DNA of 64,000 bases from Gymnogyps californianus (Eukaryota; Chordata; Aves; Accipitriformes; Cathartidae), in assembly GCF_018139145.2 (NCBI RefSeq), contig NC_059471.1, positions 213,547,494 to 213,611,493 on the forward strand, given 5' to 3'. Positions 23,944 through 37,030 of the stretch are shown here, piece by piece. Each line of letters begins with the position of its first letter. Position 1 is the stretch's first letter. Below the pieces are notes generated by a model, which was not told the origin of the DNA, ran no database searches, and was given only the letters and a program-made list of their open reading frames with translations. The translations under genes were made by a program, and so were the position numbers.

Positions 23944-26900
23944 TGATAACAATCACAACTAACTTTGGTTTTGATCAAAAATAATGAAAACCTGAAGAGC
24001 AAAGGAAATTTAATTTAGTGTTTTTGAGAGTTTCTTCACCCTTTGGGAAAATTTAAATTTGTCACATACGCACGCACATGCACACACACGCACACACACA
24101 CACATAACCTCCTCCTCATTTTTGTTTTTTATTTAAAGAAAGGTTAAGGTGACAATATTTGTCTGTCTTTATTTCTATATAAATGATTCATAATAATGTG
24201 TATACATAGCAAATTCAGATTATGTGGGAATGAAAATGCATGTTCTTACATAAAGGAGTGAGAAAATCAATTGTTTGGCATCAGCACTTGTAGACAGGAG
24301 TACAGTTAGAAACAGGTGGGCGGCTTTGTGGTAACAGTAGGGGGAAAAATAAATTCTAAGAAATAAAAGGGTGTTAGTAGCTATGTGGAAAAAGGTGGGT
24401 TATTTTTAGACCTAAGGAGCATGCTGTGCTAATATGAATGTTTAAGACTTGAACATTGCCTTAGTGTAAAAGGTCAAGTTCTCAAATCCCATTTTTTAGA
24501 CTGACTTCTTACGTACATAAAAAGTGGTAATAATATAAAAAAGACAATATTAATTCAGGTGCAATAATTTAATTTGCTAAGTAGGATTAAATTGCATTTT
24601 ATTTATTATTGTAACACTATTAATTTCATATTAATGGAAAGTATTGGATTAAGGTCTGTGATAAATAAACAGCAGGTAGTACAAGAAATCTATTCTTCAC
24701 TGTCCATTCTTGACAGGGATGACTTTCAGGTGTCCCTAAAACTGACGTATTCTTCCACATTATCTACCCTTGTTTTCCTGTCCAACAGACTGGGCTGTGC
24801 CAACCATTAATGGCACAGAGTAGAAGTGTCACCTGGACAATCAGCTGCTACAATGGAAGCCCAAATGCAGCGTTCAAAACATTTAGAAATACTTGCAGAG
24901 AGAGAGGGGGAGGGGGGAGAAGAAGAAAAATCTCAGTAGGCCCCAGTTATAAGCTCTGTCCTCTTTCAGGACAGATGACAGATCTTCTAAAGTGCCGCTG
25001 TGGCCGATGGACAGTTGTTTGTTCAGTTTAACCATTGAGTACTACCCAACAAAACTGAAGGACAATCGCTACATCATATTTAGAGTATTTCTGTGGACAT
25101 ACTGTGACAGCCACTCTGGGCAGACATATAGGAGAACTAAGGACTCTCAGTGCTGGAAAAAAAATATTTAAAAAACATCCCCAGAAACAGGTACAGTTTG
25201 GGCTAATAATCCTACGACAGACATATCCCTGATGTAAGAACACCTATAGTCAGTGCCTCAGTTGCAAGTAGGGGTTTGTATTCTTCAGACGGTAATGACA
25301 ACGCTAAGATGTGCCCAGTTGGCTATTTTTTGCTGACCCCAAGCTCTGCATAAAATACTACACAGACTGTACGAACCTAATTGCAGGACCCAGGTTGCAT
25401 TGGCCAGTCTACTGAGATGGAGGTACCCAGTGCACTGCATAACACAGGAAAGTAAAGGTCTTTGACTATAGCTCGTTGAGTCGTAGGTAATATCAGTATG
25501 AACTAGATGACAGTGTTCCTCTCATGTCCCTGAGTTCTTACCACAGCACTGTAGTGTTTCTGTTTCACCTGTGGGGACACATGAACAATTTTTTCCTATG
25601 AAATGGCATTGAGAGAAACGTGGGTGATCTGGTTGACCAAGGAGAGCTGAGTTCTTCCATTCTAATGTAAGTCATATTTGGTGTTGAGGTTGAGTGAGAG
25701 AGTCCTAGAGATATTTAATCTCATCTGAAAACGGTAAAATTAAACCTGTTCCTGAGGTGCCTTTTCCTGTCTTCTGGATTGATAGAGAGCCTATACCATT
25801 CATGTACTTACACTAGATGCCTAATTTTTGGATGTCAAAGGAAAATGAAATCTTTCCCAACTACGATGAAAATGAGCCAATAAAGTGATTTGGCCATGAA
25901 AAAAAGCAATTAGCAATTTAAGGGTGTCCCATCAGTTGTTTCTCACAGAGACAAGGAGGACAGTGCCATTTACAAGTACATCTCAGCCTTTGTCTGGACT
26001 AATATGGACAAGGCTGATTATGCATTTACAAGAAAAGTAGTTCAAAATAGAAGAGGAAAGCTGAAAGGGGGCATAAGTCTAGGAATAAGTACAATGGTCT
26101 ACAAATACGAGTGGGAGTTGAATGCAAAAGAGAGACAATCTAAACCACAATGTTATCATGAATAAGGATGATATGAATTGTCCATTAGAACATTTAGGCT
26201 GGAAATAGGGATACGATCATATGTTTTAGCAAGAGGTTGACCTATATAAAGCAGGATTCACCATCCAATTCCATGTGCCTAAGATAGAGACTGTGCAATC
26301 TTCTTAGCTATTCATGTCTCATTATACATGACACATCCTTCTTGATTCACATTAGCCACAGAATGCTAGTTTTTGCTGACTGCATCTTTCTCTTAAAAGA
26401 CATTAAAAGAGGTGAGGGAAGTGAGAAGAAAACCCTTAACTGTGAAAGTAGGAAAAGAAAAAAAGCAGCTTAGTGCAATGTGTGCATGTGTGTGCTCATT
26501 TGCAGATGTCCCTAACACTAAACACAGTGTAAAATGATTAGTCAGAAATGGATTAAGACATCAGGCTGTAACTGAAATTCGATTTTTTATCTGTCTCACA
26601 GTTCTTAATGGATTTGAGATTTCTTAGCTTATAAAGTATCTCAAAAAATGCACTGAACACTAAGACAAAACTTATAGTCGACCACCTCACCTTATAACAA
26701 CCTTGTCTTAGAGCTGTGCCCTCAGACATATGCTAGAAGTAATTTTCCTGTTGTTTAAACACAGAACAGGTAGATGCTGGGCAAGATCTCAGAAAAAGTT
26801 CATTTGTTAGGCTCAATGGCTCTAGCTTAGGACAAGGTATTGAATTTCTAGGCCACAAAGACTGAGCACTTAGTCTTTGACCTAGTGACTAATCCAGTTA

Positions 26901-28000
26901 CTCCTTGGAAGAACATCCCACCCAGAGGCATATCTTGAAAGGCAGAGTCCATGCTAATCAGTGCAATAGCATGACCTACATCCTACCGCAAAAATCCATG
27001 TATGTGAAACATCCCTGTGAGGCCTGGGGCACTCCAGAGGTTAAAATAAGAAACATATTTACTTAATAGTTAGCTAAAGCCCTAAGAAAAGCTCTTATAA
27101 TTATAAAAGCTCCCAACCTCTTTTCCATCCCCCTTTCTTCCTCCTTCCTCTGAAACTACAAAGTGAACAAGGACCAAAATACTGGTTTAGGGCACAGAAA
27201 GGCATCCAGTTAGATCTTTTGGGGTTACGTGATAGGATGCAATTTACTGTCTCAATGGTCAGAAAATGTGATGAAAAATGAATCAAGAAACCAAGAGAGA
27301 AACCAAACAAATTTCAGCAGCAGAGAACAGCAGAGCAGAGACTCTTACAGAGGTGACTAAGGCAAAGCAATGATACCTTTACAGAGCAGGACAGGGGTCC
27401 AAAGCCTGTTCAGTTCACCCTGGTGACAGTACCGAGGTATGCCTGAATAAGGTGAGCAAGGTTCAGACAAACAAGTATCTCTTATACGCAAATGCCACCA
27501 AAAATGCTTCTGTTTATAGATACAACCAGCTCTGATTCTCCCGTAGACTGCCTTTGAATTGCATTTTTGCTAAGCAGAAGCCAAGTTTTAGCTGCTGAAC
27601 CTACAGTGGAAGTGCATGGAGCACCTTTTGCTCAACAGGGATAGTGTACTTTAAAAGCAATATACTTTAAAAAAATAATAACTTCTCAAAAATCCCTACA
27701 GAAGAGTAAGTTTTTGTTGTTGCACATACATAGAAGATAAAAGTAGTGGAGAAGGTGGATCCTTAGGAGTTTCTCCAGACACCAGTGTACTCTTCTATTC
27801 TAATATTGTTCCCGGTATTCCCAGAAAAAAAGATCAGCATTCTCCCTGAGTGCACCCATGGAGAGATTTTCAAGGGCTCCAGTTGTGTGTGATTTAAGAT
27901 ACGGCTTCCCTGCCTCCAAATAGGAGCACACCCAGAGCTTTATTCTTTTACCATCCCTGAAAGACAGGAAGGGTGGTGGTGTTGCGATAAAATTGCAAGT
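23944..28000. other. Unique non-coding sequence
   Basis: No gene is supported. It includes the CA microsatellite listed separately and a G/A-rich run at 24898-24930. A short stem with 11-base arms (TCAGCCTTTGTC at 25983-25994 and GACAAGGCTGA at 26007-26017, 12-base loop) is also present. The stretch 24520-24690 is very A/T-rich with several TTAAT cores, but I see no conserved-element pattern strong enough to list. Confidence 0.55.
24063..24104. repeat. (CA)n microsatellite with CG/TG variants
   Basis: About 42 bases of alternating purine-pyrimidine sequence, CACATACGCACGCACATGCA then a purer CA run. The interruptions at CG and TG positions indicate an ageing dinucleotide repeat. Confidence 0.9.
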
Positions 28001-29114
28001 GGGAACCAAAGGTGTGAAGAAACTTCATCAAAAAGTTTTCACCAAAGTGGGGAACTGAACCCAAGTAGTCCTACAGCCAAGAATAATCTTCCTTATTCTT
28101 TTCATAGTCTTTGGTCTATTATAATCTCAAAATATAACCTAGTCCAGAAATACAGAACCTGTGTGGTCACAAACTACTGCTATGTATTTTCCATATATCC
28201 ACATATATAAACAAATCATAACAAATTTATGAAAATACCTGCTATATCAGAGCATGATTTTGGTGCCTGAGAGGGAACTGAACCCCTCTGTAGATCATCA
28301 CTTTATTCTTGTTTTATTTTCATGTAAGGGACATCTTCCCTTTGCCCATCTGTGGAAAAGCTAATAAAGCTGATGCTGAACAGGGAAGAGTTAGAAACAT
28401 TGATGACACTGACCCTGAGAAATTAGAATCACAACCAGAGGATATCAGCATGGGATTAAGATTGGGTAAATGCAAAACACATAAATAATCTGTAGGAAAT
28501 AATATATATTCCAAACAAAGTTTAATATGGACTGGAATTAGGAAAGGAAGCCAACTCGCTTTAAATCTGGTCTCTATTATGAAGCCAACTTTTCAAGAAG
28601 GGAAGCAATAAGCAGAGAATCAAGATATCTAGTAAAAAAGGAAAAAAAAACCCAAGAAACCCAGCATTTTGATATTTTCAGTGCCTCATGGGGTAAAGCA
28701 AGCAAGCAAGCAAAAAACAAGGGAACATCAAAAGAGAGCTAAAACATTAAATTATTCACCTCTGTCATCCTTGTCTTCAACCATTCGTATGCCTCATTGT
28801 TTCCTCATTTATGAAATACCCCACACCTTTATCAGTTTTGCTATGAAAACCATCTTCTCCACAGGACATTAAAATCTAAAAAACATCAACTTCTTAAGTG
28901 ACTTTGCTGATTGTACGTTATAATTTAAACAACTCCCTTTTTTTGCCGTCAGAAGAAAGTAGAGAAGTAGAGAAAAGTCAGAGGAAATAAAAAAAGGAGA
29001 AAAGATAAAAGGAGAAAAATAGTAGGCAGACAGATGGACATTACCCGGCAAAGCCCTCTTATGCTGCAGTAGAACTTCTTACATGTTAAGCAGATGTTGA
29101 AGCATTTATCTGGA
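28001..29114. other. Unique sequence with possible SINE-like fragments
   Basis: The phrases GGGGAACTGAACCCAAGTAG (about 28050) and GGGAACTGAACCCC (about 28272) resemble the internal 'ggattcgaacccaggtc' phrase of ancient tRNA-derived SINEs. Neither has enough flanking similarity to call. A tiny (CAAG)n run lies at 28699-28712. There is no gene. Confidence 0.4.
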
Positions 29115-29205
29115 CCAAGATCTGAAAGAAGTCAGGGTGTGATGAAAAACTCATTGGAGTCAGCAGGAAGTCTTCCATTGATTTCAATGGCTATCAATAA
29201 GCCCT
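29115..29205. repeat. Possible ancient amniote repeat fragment
   Basis: AACTCATTGGAGTCAGCAGG followed by TCCATTGATTTCAATGGC recalls the 'actgaagtcaatgggag...ccattgacttcaatgg' phrase of an old amniote interspersed repeat. The two halves are also mutually complementary, as in that repeat. Divergence is high and the limits are uncertain. Confidence 0.3.
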
Positions 29206-31426
29206 AAATTCGACATGCCACAGAACAAGAATAGACAGACATAGGTACCCATAAATATTTGCAGACTTGAAGTCCATCCTATAGTTCATATGTAGAAACT
29301 TTAAGGGTATTTCATCCACACTGATTTCTTTGGCATGCCGCTGTTTGAAAGACATCTGAACCTCTCCTTCCTCTTCCTGAGAACAAACACATTACCCTGT
29401 GATGCTAATACATCTTCTGTCATTTGACATTATTTCAGGTGACTTCTCTGCTATTCAATCATGTGAGATAGCCAGAAAGATAAATGCATTTGGGGATAGC
29501 AAAGAACAATACAGCAGTATTTTAATCTGTGTCCTGGGTTTCTCTCTCTTTTTTTTTTTTTTTTTTAAATTTTTAATTCCCCCCTTTAAAGCTTACCTGA
29601 CAACTGCATTTATTTCATGTTGCAGTTGTTACAGGTTAACAATATTGTTTTATCGGGAAACATTTATCTTCAGGAAGAAAGTTATCCTAATACAGGAGAT
29701 ATCTTATCCAAGGACAAATAGAAAGGGGAACATTTCCAGAGGGTGATGTTAATGTCCTTAATGCTATAAAAATAAATGAAATCTGATTAACACCACTAGG
29801 AAGAAGTAAGTCATAGCTTGTATATAAAATATAGTTGCCTTGATTGGGAGCATTATTTTTTGGCAGTTTAAGGCAGTGCATTAAAAGATGTGATGGCATT
29901 AAAACTATGAAAAATATCTCAGTGCTTTGGCATTATAAATAGAGCTTGAAATCTGGGAACCTGGAGAGCTTTTAAAGTCAGCTTTTCTGCAGTGAGAAGG
30001 AAGTAACACACTGCACATCCCCATGTCCTCAGCTTTCTGGTAATGGCATGGAAAATGATACTTGTGCTGTGGGGAAAGTTGGGCTGTATGGCAAAGGGGA
30101 CTTTGGGCACCTCTTGTTCCTGGATGTTGATTCATCAGAGGGCTCCTCCAAACGCCAGTATACTTTGGAGCAGTCTCTGATATGCTCCAAGATGTGTTTT
30201 TTAAAATGACCTTGCCTTATACAACTTCTGAGTAGAATGCAAAGAAATGAGCAGCTTTGCATGTACCCTTCAGCCTCATCATCTCTGTAAAGGGTGAAGG
30301 CCCAAAGGTGAACGCTCAGACCTGCCAGCACATTGTTAAATCAGGGTGTTCTTCTAACAAGAGACAAACATCTAAGATGTGAAGCCAGCCAAGGAGAGCA
30401 GGTTTGTCAGGAGAGGTGCCACCTTGGCAGCAGAGCCCAAAGGCTGTTATCATCCTGCTGATCGGAGAATGATGGGACAAAGGCAGCTGAAAGTCACAGA
30501 AGAGATGGTGTTGATCTTACTTGAGCAACCATTTTTCAAGCACTTGAGATAAAGAGTGTTGCATGAGGATCCTGGTGAGGCAGTGCACGGCGAGCAGATG
30601 CCTTTTCTGTCTGAGCACAGGATGACCTTCCCTGTGAGTCTTAAGGCTGTTGACAAGTAAAAGCAAAAGACTTTTTGTTCAGCCTCTGCACCATTTATTC
30701 TCTCTCGTATTCCAGTAAATGCACGCACAGTCGCTCATGCCTTGCATGCAAATTCAGGAAAAGTTACACTGTATGGCATATGCTCAAGAGGCATTACGGA
30801 ATCCTCTGAGGACACCTAAGGAATATGAGGAGGAGATAGTGAGGACAAGGAGAAAGAGCATTACTACATGGAGTCTAGCTCTTCCAAGGAGTACTTGAAA
30901 GGAAGCCTGTATCCTATGAGTGTGCCTGGAGGCTTCAGACAGGGGACTCCAGAGAAGTAATGACCACAGGACAACAAGCAATTGGACCTGCTGGCGAGTC
31001 TTTCACAATTTCATCCGCCAGGATAAAATTTCAGAAAGGAAAAGACATGTACCCAAAACACTGAATAATAGCCATCACCAAGCAGGAATGCAAACAGCAA
31101 TTCTTCAGGGCCCTGAGATCATCTGTTTCTTCCTTTCTTCCCTTGCTCTTCTGTTTTATAATAAATTCAGAGATACTAAGTCACCACTAAGGATTCTGGG
31201 CATCAGCAGCTCCCAGGGGTATTTGAAAGAAATTTCAGCAGACACAAAACTGAAATCCTGGTATCAGATCCAGCTGCAGTTTTCAGATTCAGACAAAGAT
31301 GACTCTTTCTTGAAATAAGCTGGGAGCTAGTCCACTTCTGAACTGGCAGCATGAATGCAATCTTGTCCTTATGTTGCATCTTGCTGTTAGTTGATCATCA
31401 TTAGTATGATACCTAGGTGGAATCAA
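29206..31426. other. Unique non-coding sequence
   Basis: No gene is supported. A T tract lies at 29549-29566. A 132-codon plus-strand frame at 30920-31318 has no recognisable domain, no clear start context and no splice architecture, and its length is within chance. Overlapping minus-strand frames at 29.9-30.3 kb show the same pattern of several frames open by chance. Confidence 0.55.
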
Positions 31427-31483
31427 ACAGGAATGGATACCACATTCCTGTTGTATCCTGTTATATCGATTTCAGGATACAAC
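31427..31483. other. Two abutting perfect hairpins
   Basis: ACAGGAATG (31427-31435) pairs perfectly with CATTCCTGT (31443-31451) across a 7-base loop. Immediately afterwards GTTGTATCCTG (31450-31460) pairs perfectly with CAGGATACAAC (31473-31483) across a 12-base loop. The first arms carry opposed CATTCC sites, the core of the TEAD-type MCAT motif. The structure is seen directly. Any regulatory or RNA role is inference. Confidence 0.6.
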
Positions 31484-34400
31484 ATTTTGAGAGAAGCTCG
31501 AGGGACCCCAAAGTTCCCTGTTAAGGAGATTTGCATTGTGACTGATTTGCATTGTGTAAATAATGTAAACACAAAAAATCCTCTCCTTCCCCCTCCTCTG
31601 CAGCAAATAAATTAATGGGCCAGATTCAGCTCTGGTTTTCAGTTTCCATGAACATTCTTGTGTTTCCTGTGGTAGAATTAAATACAGAGTTAACAAGGTC
31701 TAAAGATTTTGCATTGGCTGTTATCATAATGCCAAAACACTAATGCAAAGAGAAGATGGGCATGGCTGCAGGGATCTAGTCAACAAGTTAGACATCTCCT
31801 TTGGATCTAAGATGCATGTGTTAAGTAAAGGAAGCTTTCTTAAAAACCTAAATGCCCTATATGGTCAACGGAAAGAAGTAGGGGGCTTTGAAAACCTTCA
31901 GAGGCTTTCTGCCCTCAGAGGTACGTCTCTTAAGGATTTTAGGTACCTAACTTAGATAAAAGAGATCTCACCCCAGAGAGTTTCATAGGTTTGTAACTCT
32001 CCACATTGCGTATAGGAACATGGTAGTAGGTGCCAAAACTGTTGATATACATAAAATATATAATGAGGCAGACTATGTCCCACACTGCATGAGCATCTGC
32101 AGAACAGAAACGGAGAGCTACATTTTAAAATCAGAATTACAGCTTCAGGAGATTCTGTTTTTTTGCAGAAGTGTTGAAGTTCTCTGAAATTCACACCATC
32201 ATTAGAACTGGAAAAGATGGATTTTCACTGGGAAGTGTCACTTAATGGAAACTGAAAATTTCCATGGAAGTATATGTCTGATCCTAGAAAAGGATGGAAT
32301 TTAAAATAAAGATTTTCCTTCTCCGGTAGCCTGGTGTACAGCAAATGTTTGAAATGAAAGAAAATTAAGGTTCAAGTCTCTACTCTGTGTATCCAGACCA
32401 GAACACAAATATTCTGGGTGTCCTATCCAGTAGGTCATTGGCTTTTTTGAAACAACTGCCATGAACTTCCAGTGAAAATTCCGTGTATCTGGAAATTTTT
32501 TTTTTTGTTCGGCTCAAAAGAAAATTTCATCCATGATTATTATTCTGCTGACACAAACCATCTGAGTCAACCTGAAAACAAAAGAACCAAAAGAGTTCAG
32601 GTCATCTTTCTGTTTCTTCTGTTTTTCCCCCCTGTAGTTCTACATTTTAATTATACTGATAAAGTGATGCAATGCTCCCTTCATGAACACACCTTGAGTG
32701 CAAAATAAAATCTTTATAGCAAAGATTTTATACTGTAGACAGGAACACTATCAGTTCCTATATAGAAATGGGAATAATTATAGCAATATAATGTATCTTT
32801 ATTCACAGACAGCCCTTTGCTTTAAGGAATGACAGCCTAACTGATGTTAATTGAGAAACAGTTATTCCCTTGTGAAAAGAGGAAAACCCGCCTACTCTCT
32901 AAGTAAGATATATTGCTTCATTTTTATTTATTGCATTCATATGCACTTAGGCACATCCTGGGGCTGCAGAACTAAGCTGAACTAAACTTACAAGACTGTG
33001 GGGTCAACATTTAAGTCCTTGGCTCCGGCTGGATTTTTACAGTGCTGTGAGACAGTGGCAGACATAGCCTTAATCTTAATAGGTGAGGTCTGCCATTGCA
33101 AGTCTGCAGTTGGACTAGTTTGAAGCATAAACCACACAGAGGAGACTCCCACTGCTGGAAAAAGGCTAGTGTCTCCCCTGTAAATCCACACCTGCATTCA
33201 GCTGCAGTGAGAAGGAGAGAGATGAATGGAGCCAAGAAGAAACTTTCAAAAGACAAGCTATATGCTGAGATGCTGGAACAGTTTGAGGAGAGAAGGCTGG
33301 CTCTTGTTTCACATCCATTCCTGTTGCCACAATATACACAAGCAAAACTGTTTCCAGAAACAGGAGAGATTCAAGGCCATGTCATTTCCCACCACTGAAT
33401 TCATTTACTTCATTAAGAATTAAAATCTTCGTATTTCCATTATTTAAAATTTCCAAGTTAACAAAGCCTGTAAGGTTTTGCTGTTAAGCTTGTCCTTACC
33501 TCAACATTTACATTTGCTTCTCTTTTTCTGGTACATTATTCATTAGCTTATTTACTATCTTTTTAATTTTTATGCCCATCTGCTTAATTATCTTCTTAGA
33601 GAGATTATCAATGCCTTCCATTTTCTTTGATGTCAATTTGAAAAGGGACAATGAGTTTACAGACAACTATCATTTCAGCCATTTTGATGACATGCCTTGC
33701 CCTTTGACCAGCTTGGCAATCATCTGACCCTCCCTCCTGACCTTTGTATAATTACCTATCCAATTTCCTTATCATCATTCTCCCTTTCAATTCCTAAAAG
33801 CAATATAGCTGTGGTCACTGTCAAAGTCATGGTGACCTTGTTAGGACTCCTTCTATAGCCCTAACAAGATAACCAATTAATGACTTATTCCTTTATCTCA
33901 ATGTCAAGCAATTTCTAAAACTCCTGTTATGTCGCCTTTTTTTCTTTGACTAAGTGTTAATTAACTTGACCAACTTTTCCTCTTTTGTATTCACCCATTA
34001 TTTAAAACATAATAAAAATATCTGAATAGTTTTGTTCCTACATTTCCTCCAAGTATTCAGAAAGTCCAGTTACTTTCCAGACTCATTTTCTTGCTCTACT
34101 ATGTACTCCTTAAATAAACACAAAGTCTAAGGAAACTTTGTGGAAGCAAAGTTTGTAAAGTTCTTCCACAAATCATTTGCAAGAATAAGTATCAGGTCTT
34201 TTTCTAGATGGAACAGATGGAAAAAGTGTCAGCTTCAGCTTACTTTCAAGACAGGTCAGAGGATATTCTACCTGCCTTCCCTGCTGATTTCCTAATTCTT
34301 TCGAAAACTCCAGGAGAAACAGATGGACCACTCCTGGAGACCATTAGAGAAAATTATAACTGGTAAAAAAATAATTTCGCTTACAGATTTGCTCATTTGC

Positions 34401-35044
34401 CATCCCTAACCTCTTTCTCTGCTTCTAAAACTTACAGAAACCACTAAGTATGTTCCATACTTCTCAGAGGAAGTTGCCTCCATATAGAAATTGCCCCAGT
34501 TTAAATTTATCAAAGATCAAGGCAAAATGGAAGCAGGAAAGAAATAATGGACTAAAAAAAAGGGTCTGTCAACTCCATATACGTGCAATAGAGTGGATTA
34601 AGGAGATCTTCATGCCAAGACAATCCAAGCTGTTGCTGTATAGCATCAGTCCAGGTATCTATAGCCACAGCCACGTTTACGCTGTTTTCAGCTTGAGTTA
34701 ATAAGCTTTACACGCACACACAACTGGCTCAATTAAAGTCAGCTCAGCTGTCCCTGGCCTATATCTCTTCTCAGGTCTGATTCCAGGGTTAACTTGTGAG
34801 GAGCCAGCTCAGGTGTATGCAGCCACAGGATACGCATGCCTCGGGAGAAGTTGAATCAAGGCTGAGAGTACAGGATCTGGCATGTTGTTCGGGGCTATCA
34901 GGCAAGCTGGCTTTCAGAGAAAAGACAGCCATGGAAAGGAATATCTTCCAGAAGATGTCAGGTGAGACAGGCTTTCTGTAGTCCTTTCATCCGAGTCCCA
35001 GACAAGCCATTACAATGAAAAATTGAAGTGAAACCTTCTGATAG
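31484..35044. other. Unique non-coding sequence
   Basis: No gene can be called. A 58-codon frame beginning at ATG 33222 and ending at TGA 33396-33398 has protein-like composition and is discussed under findings. The region 32360-32450 (AAGGTTCAAGTCTCTACTCT, CTGGGTGTCCTATCCAGTAG) vaguely resembles an old tRNA-derived SINE. The remainder shows no repeat or domain. Confidence 0.5.
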
Positions 35045-35190
35045 ATATATAAATTTTGAGGTCAAAAAGGACTATCCAGATTATCTGCTCTGATCTATGA
35101 ATAGCAGTGCTGTGGGCTCTTACTACTCCCCCGTTAGACTATTTGCCATCCAAGAATATTTGCCTTGAAAGAGGTAAGGTCTCATCAACA
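35045..35190 (-). mobile_element. Probable ancient CR1-type LINE fragment, sense on minus strand
   Basis: TTTTGAGGTCAAAAAGGACT followed by ATCCAGATTATCTGCTCTGA matches the layout of old amniote CR1 3' ends ('...aaggtcagaagggaccatcatgatcatctagtctga...'). It then decays through GCAGTGCTGTGGGCTCTTAC. The octamer tail is lost. The order of phrases is convincing, but divergence is high. Confidence 0.45.
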
Positions 35191-36904
35191 AAACTTCTCT
35201 GCAGCAAGTGCTCTTAAGTTTGCTGTGAATCCCTCCGAAACTGCACATAAACAAAGTCAACAGATGTTAAATGTATGATCAATAGGCAAAGGCTGTAACT
35301 GAACAGCATTCATCTCTCCTTCAAAACTGACATATTCGTGGAGGGAATCAGTGCCAAAACAAATACAAGCAAAGCAATAGCCTGGAAATACTTTAAACAT
35401 ATTATTTGAATTCTCAGAAGTATCAGTTTTAACTTAAAGTAAACATTGGCATGCAAACCTAACAGTCTGCGTAATCCAGTCTTGAAGTGTAACTTTATTT
35501 GTTATGGGGATTTGCTCAAGGAAAGAAGGAGGGAGGGCGAGGTGGAAAAATAAAATAAAAACACCCCTCCTTCAAAAAAAACCTCCTCTTCTCCTACTAC
35601 AAAGAGGAACTGGTTGTTTCTGCAACGCTGCAGACATTTTACAAGGTCATGGAAGTGACTGTCTCAAGCTGCTTTAGTAATTTGGGAGGAAGGAGGGATT
35701 GAATTGTTATGCACTTGGATGTTCATTTGGCACACCGGGATGGGTAGTCTTTGTCGCTGTTTTAATAGGAGTCAGAGGCTAGGATGTGCCAGCCAGATTT
35801 CCACCCTTGCAAGTGCAGGCACCGGGAGCCGTGGGATTGCTCGTATGTGAGGAAGGAAGGGCCATAACCCTCCTTCTTTGGGAGTCTCTTGTGTCATGCT
35901 GCAGCCCACCGGCTTTTTCTGAAATCGTGCTGGCTTCTGGCAATCTCCAAATAAAGTCTTTAATTAACAGGGAAACAAAAGCCTCTGAGGACTCTAGCCA
36001 GGAAGTACTATTAAATGGGAGATGTGAGCACCTTTTCCAGCTGTGAGAGAAATGAGGAGAGACATACCGATAATATTTTAACAAGAGACAGTTGGCAAAA
36101 CAGCCCTCCCCTGCTGGATCAGTTTTATGTACTAGGGAAGAAACAGAAATCTTTATGATTTGTCCCATCTAAATACTAGCCAATAACCTTAATTAACTAA
36201 TAAAGTAGATGGGTCTTCTTGGCTTTATATGCATCAAGTCTCCATCTCAACAGTTATCTGACTTTCAGTGTTCAATATTCCCTGACCAGGCTTCGCTTTG
36301 ACTATTATCTTAATTGCAAAACTAAAACTATCTAATTTAATATCATGCCCACTGGTATACTGTGATACACCATTTATACTTACCACCTGAAAAATAGAGG
36401 TTGACACTGTCAAAGTCTAGTCATTTTAAAGGAAAAATGAGTTTCATCTCCCTTAACTTTATATATCTAAAATTGAGATGTCTAGTTGAAGCTTATTATC
36501 TAGATTTTCTCACTGGATGGAGAATTAGAAACAATCTATGAAGAGATTCATTCTGTCCTGAGGTATTTTAGTAAAATGGGTAACATAAAACATCCTCAAG
36601 AAGTATCCAGCTCTCCTCAGTGAAAGAAAGAGGGGTGCTTGCAGACCAGCTTAAACTAACACCTTGAGTTCTAATTGACCAATGGGGAGGTGCTGAACCC
36701 GACCCATACTGACCCATTTTATGCAAAAGGCTATGTTGGAACACGTAGCATCGCTGTCATTTACCAGTGGGAAAGCAACCAGACCTGACAGCATACATGA
36801 CAGATTACATAGACAGCCTACAACAGATTTCTGCTTTCATATACTGCTTCATATAGAAAACTGAGGGGAATTTGTCTCCACTTAATATTAAATACTTAAA
36901 TATT
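35191..36904. other. Unique non-coding sequence
   Basis: No gene is supported. The stretch 35750-36060 is less A/T-rich than its flanks and keeps a few CpGs (CACCGGGAGCCGTGG). It holds a 129-codon minus-strand frame (35779-36168) and an 86-codon plus-strand frame, neither with a recognisable domain. An AATAAA lies at about 35950 within CCAAATAAAGTC but no transcript can be defined. G/A-rich sequence occupies 35523-35560. Confidence 0.5.
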
Positions 36905-37030
36905 CATTGGAAGAAAGAGACAACCTGGTTAAGTAGTTAATGCTTTTGTATAGATCACATGGAAGATCATATTTTAAGTCTCTGCCTTAATGACTGTTTA
37001 ATTATTTATAGAAAGTGGAAGTACTTCAAT
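36905..37030 (+). mobile_element. Old tRNA-derived SINE remnant (probable)
   Basis: GGTTAAGTAGTTAATGCTTT, then a degenerate GATCATATTTTAAGTCTCTG, then AATGACTGTTTAATTATTTA and AGAAAGTGGAAG follow the order of an ancient amniote tRNA-derived SINE. In that SINE a 'gtggttagagcactc...caggttcaagtccctgct' head is joined to a 'tgtttaattatttatacaaagtgga' body. The first part corresponds to a decayed tRNA promoter region. Family naming needs an alignment. Confidence 0.45.

Noticed and set aside
24063..24104. CA repeat considered as a CRISPR-like or satellite array
   Set aside because: Pure dinucleotide microsatellite with no spacers; CRISPR arrays are not expected in vertebrate DNA.
25983..26017. Short hairpin, 11-base arms with one bulge and 12-base loop
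   Set aside because: Too short for a pre-miRNA and not part of a repeat; expected occasionally by chance.
30920..31318. 132-codon plus-strand open frame
   Set aside because: No domain or signal, overlapping frames are also open, and it does not start at a convincing initiation context.
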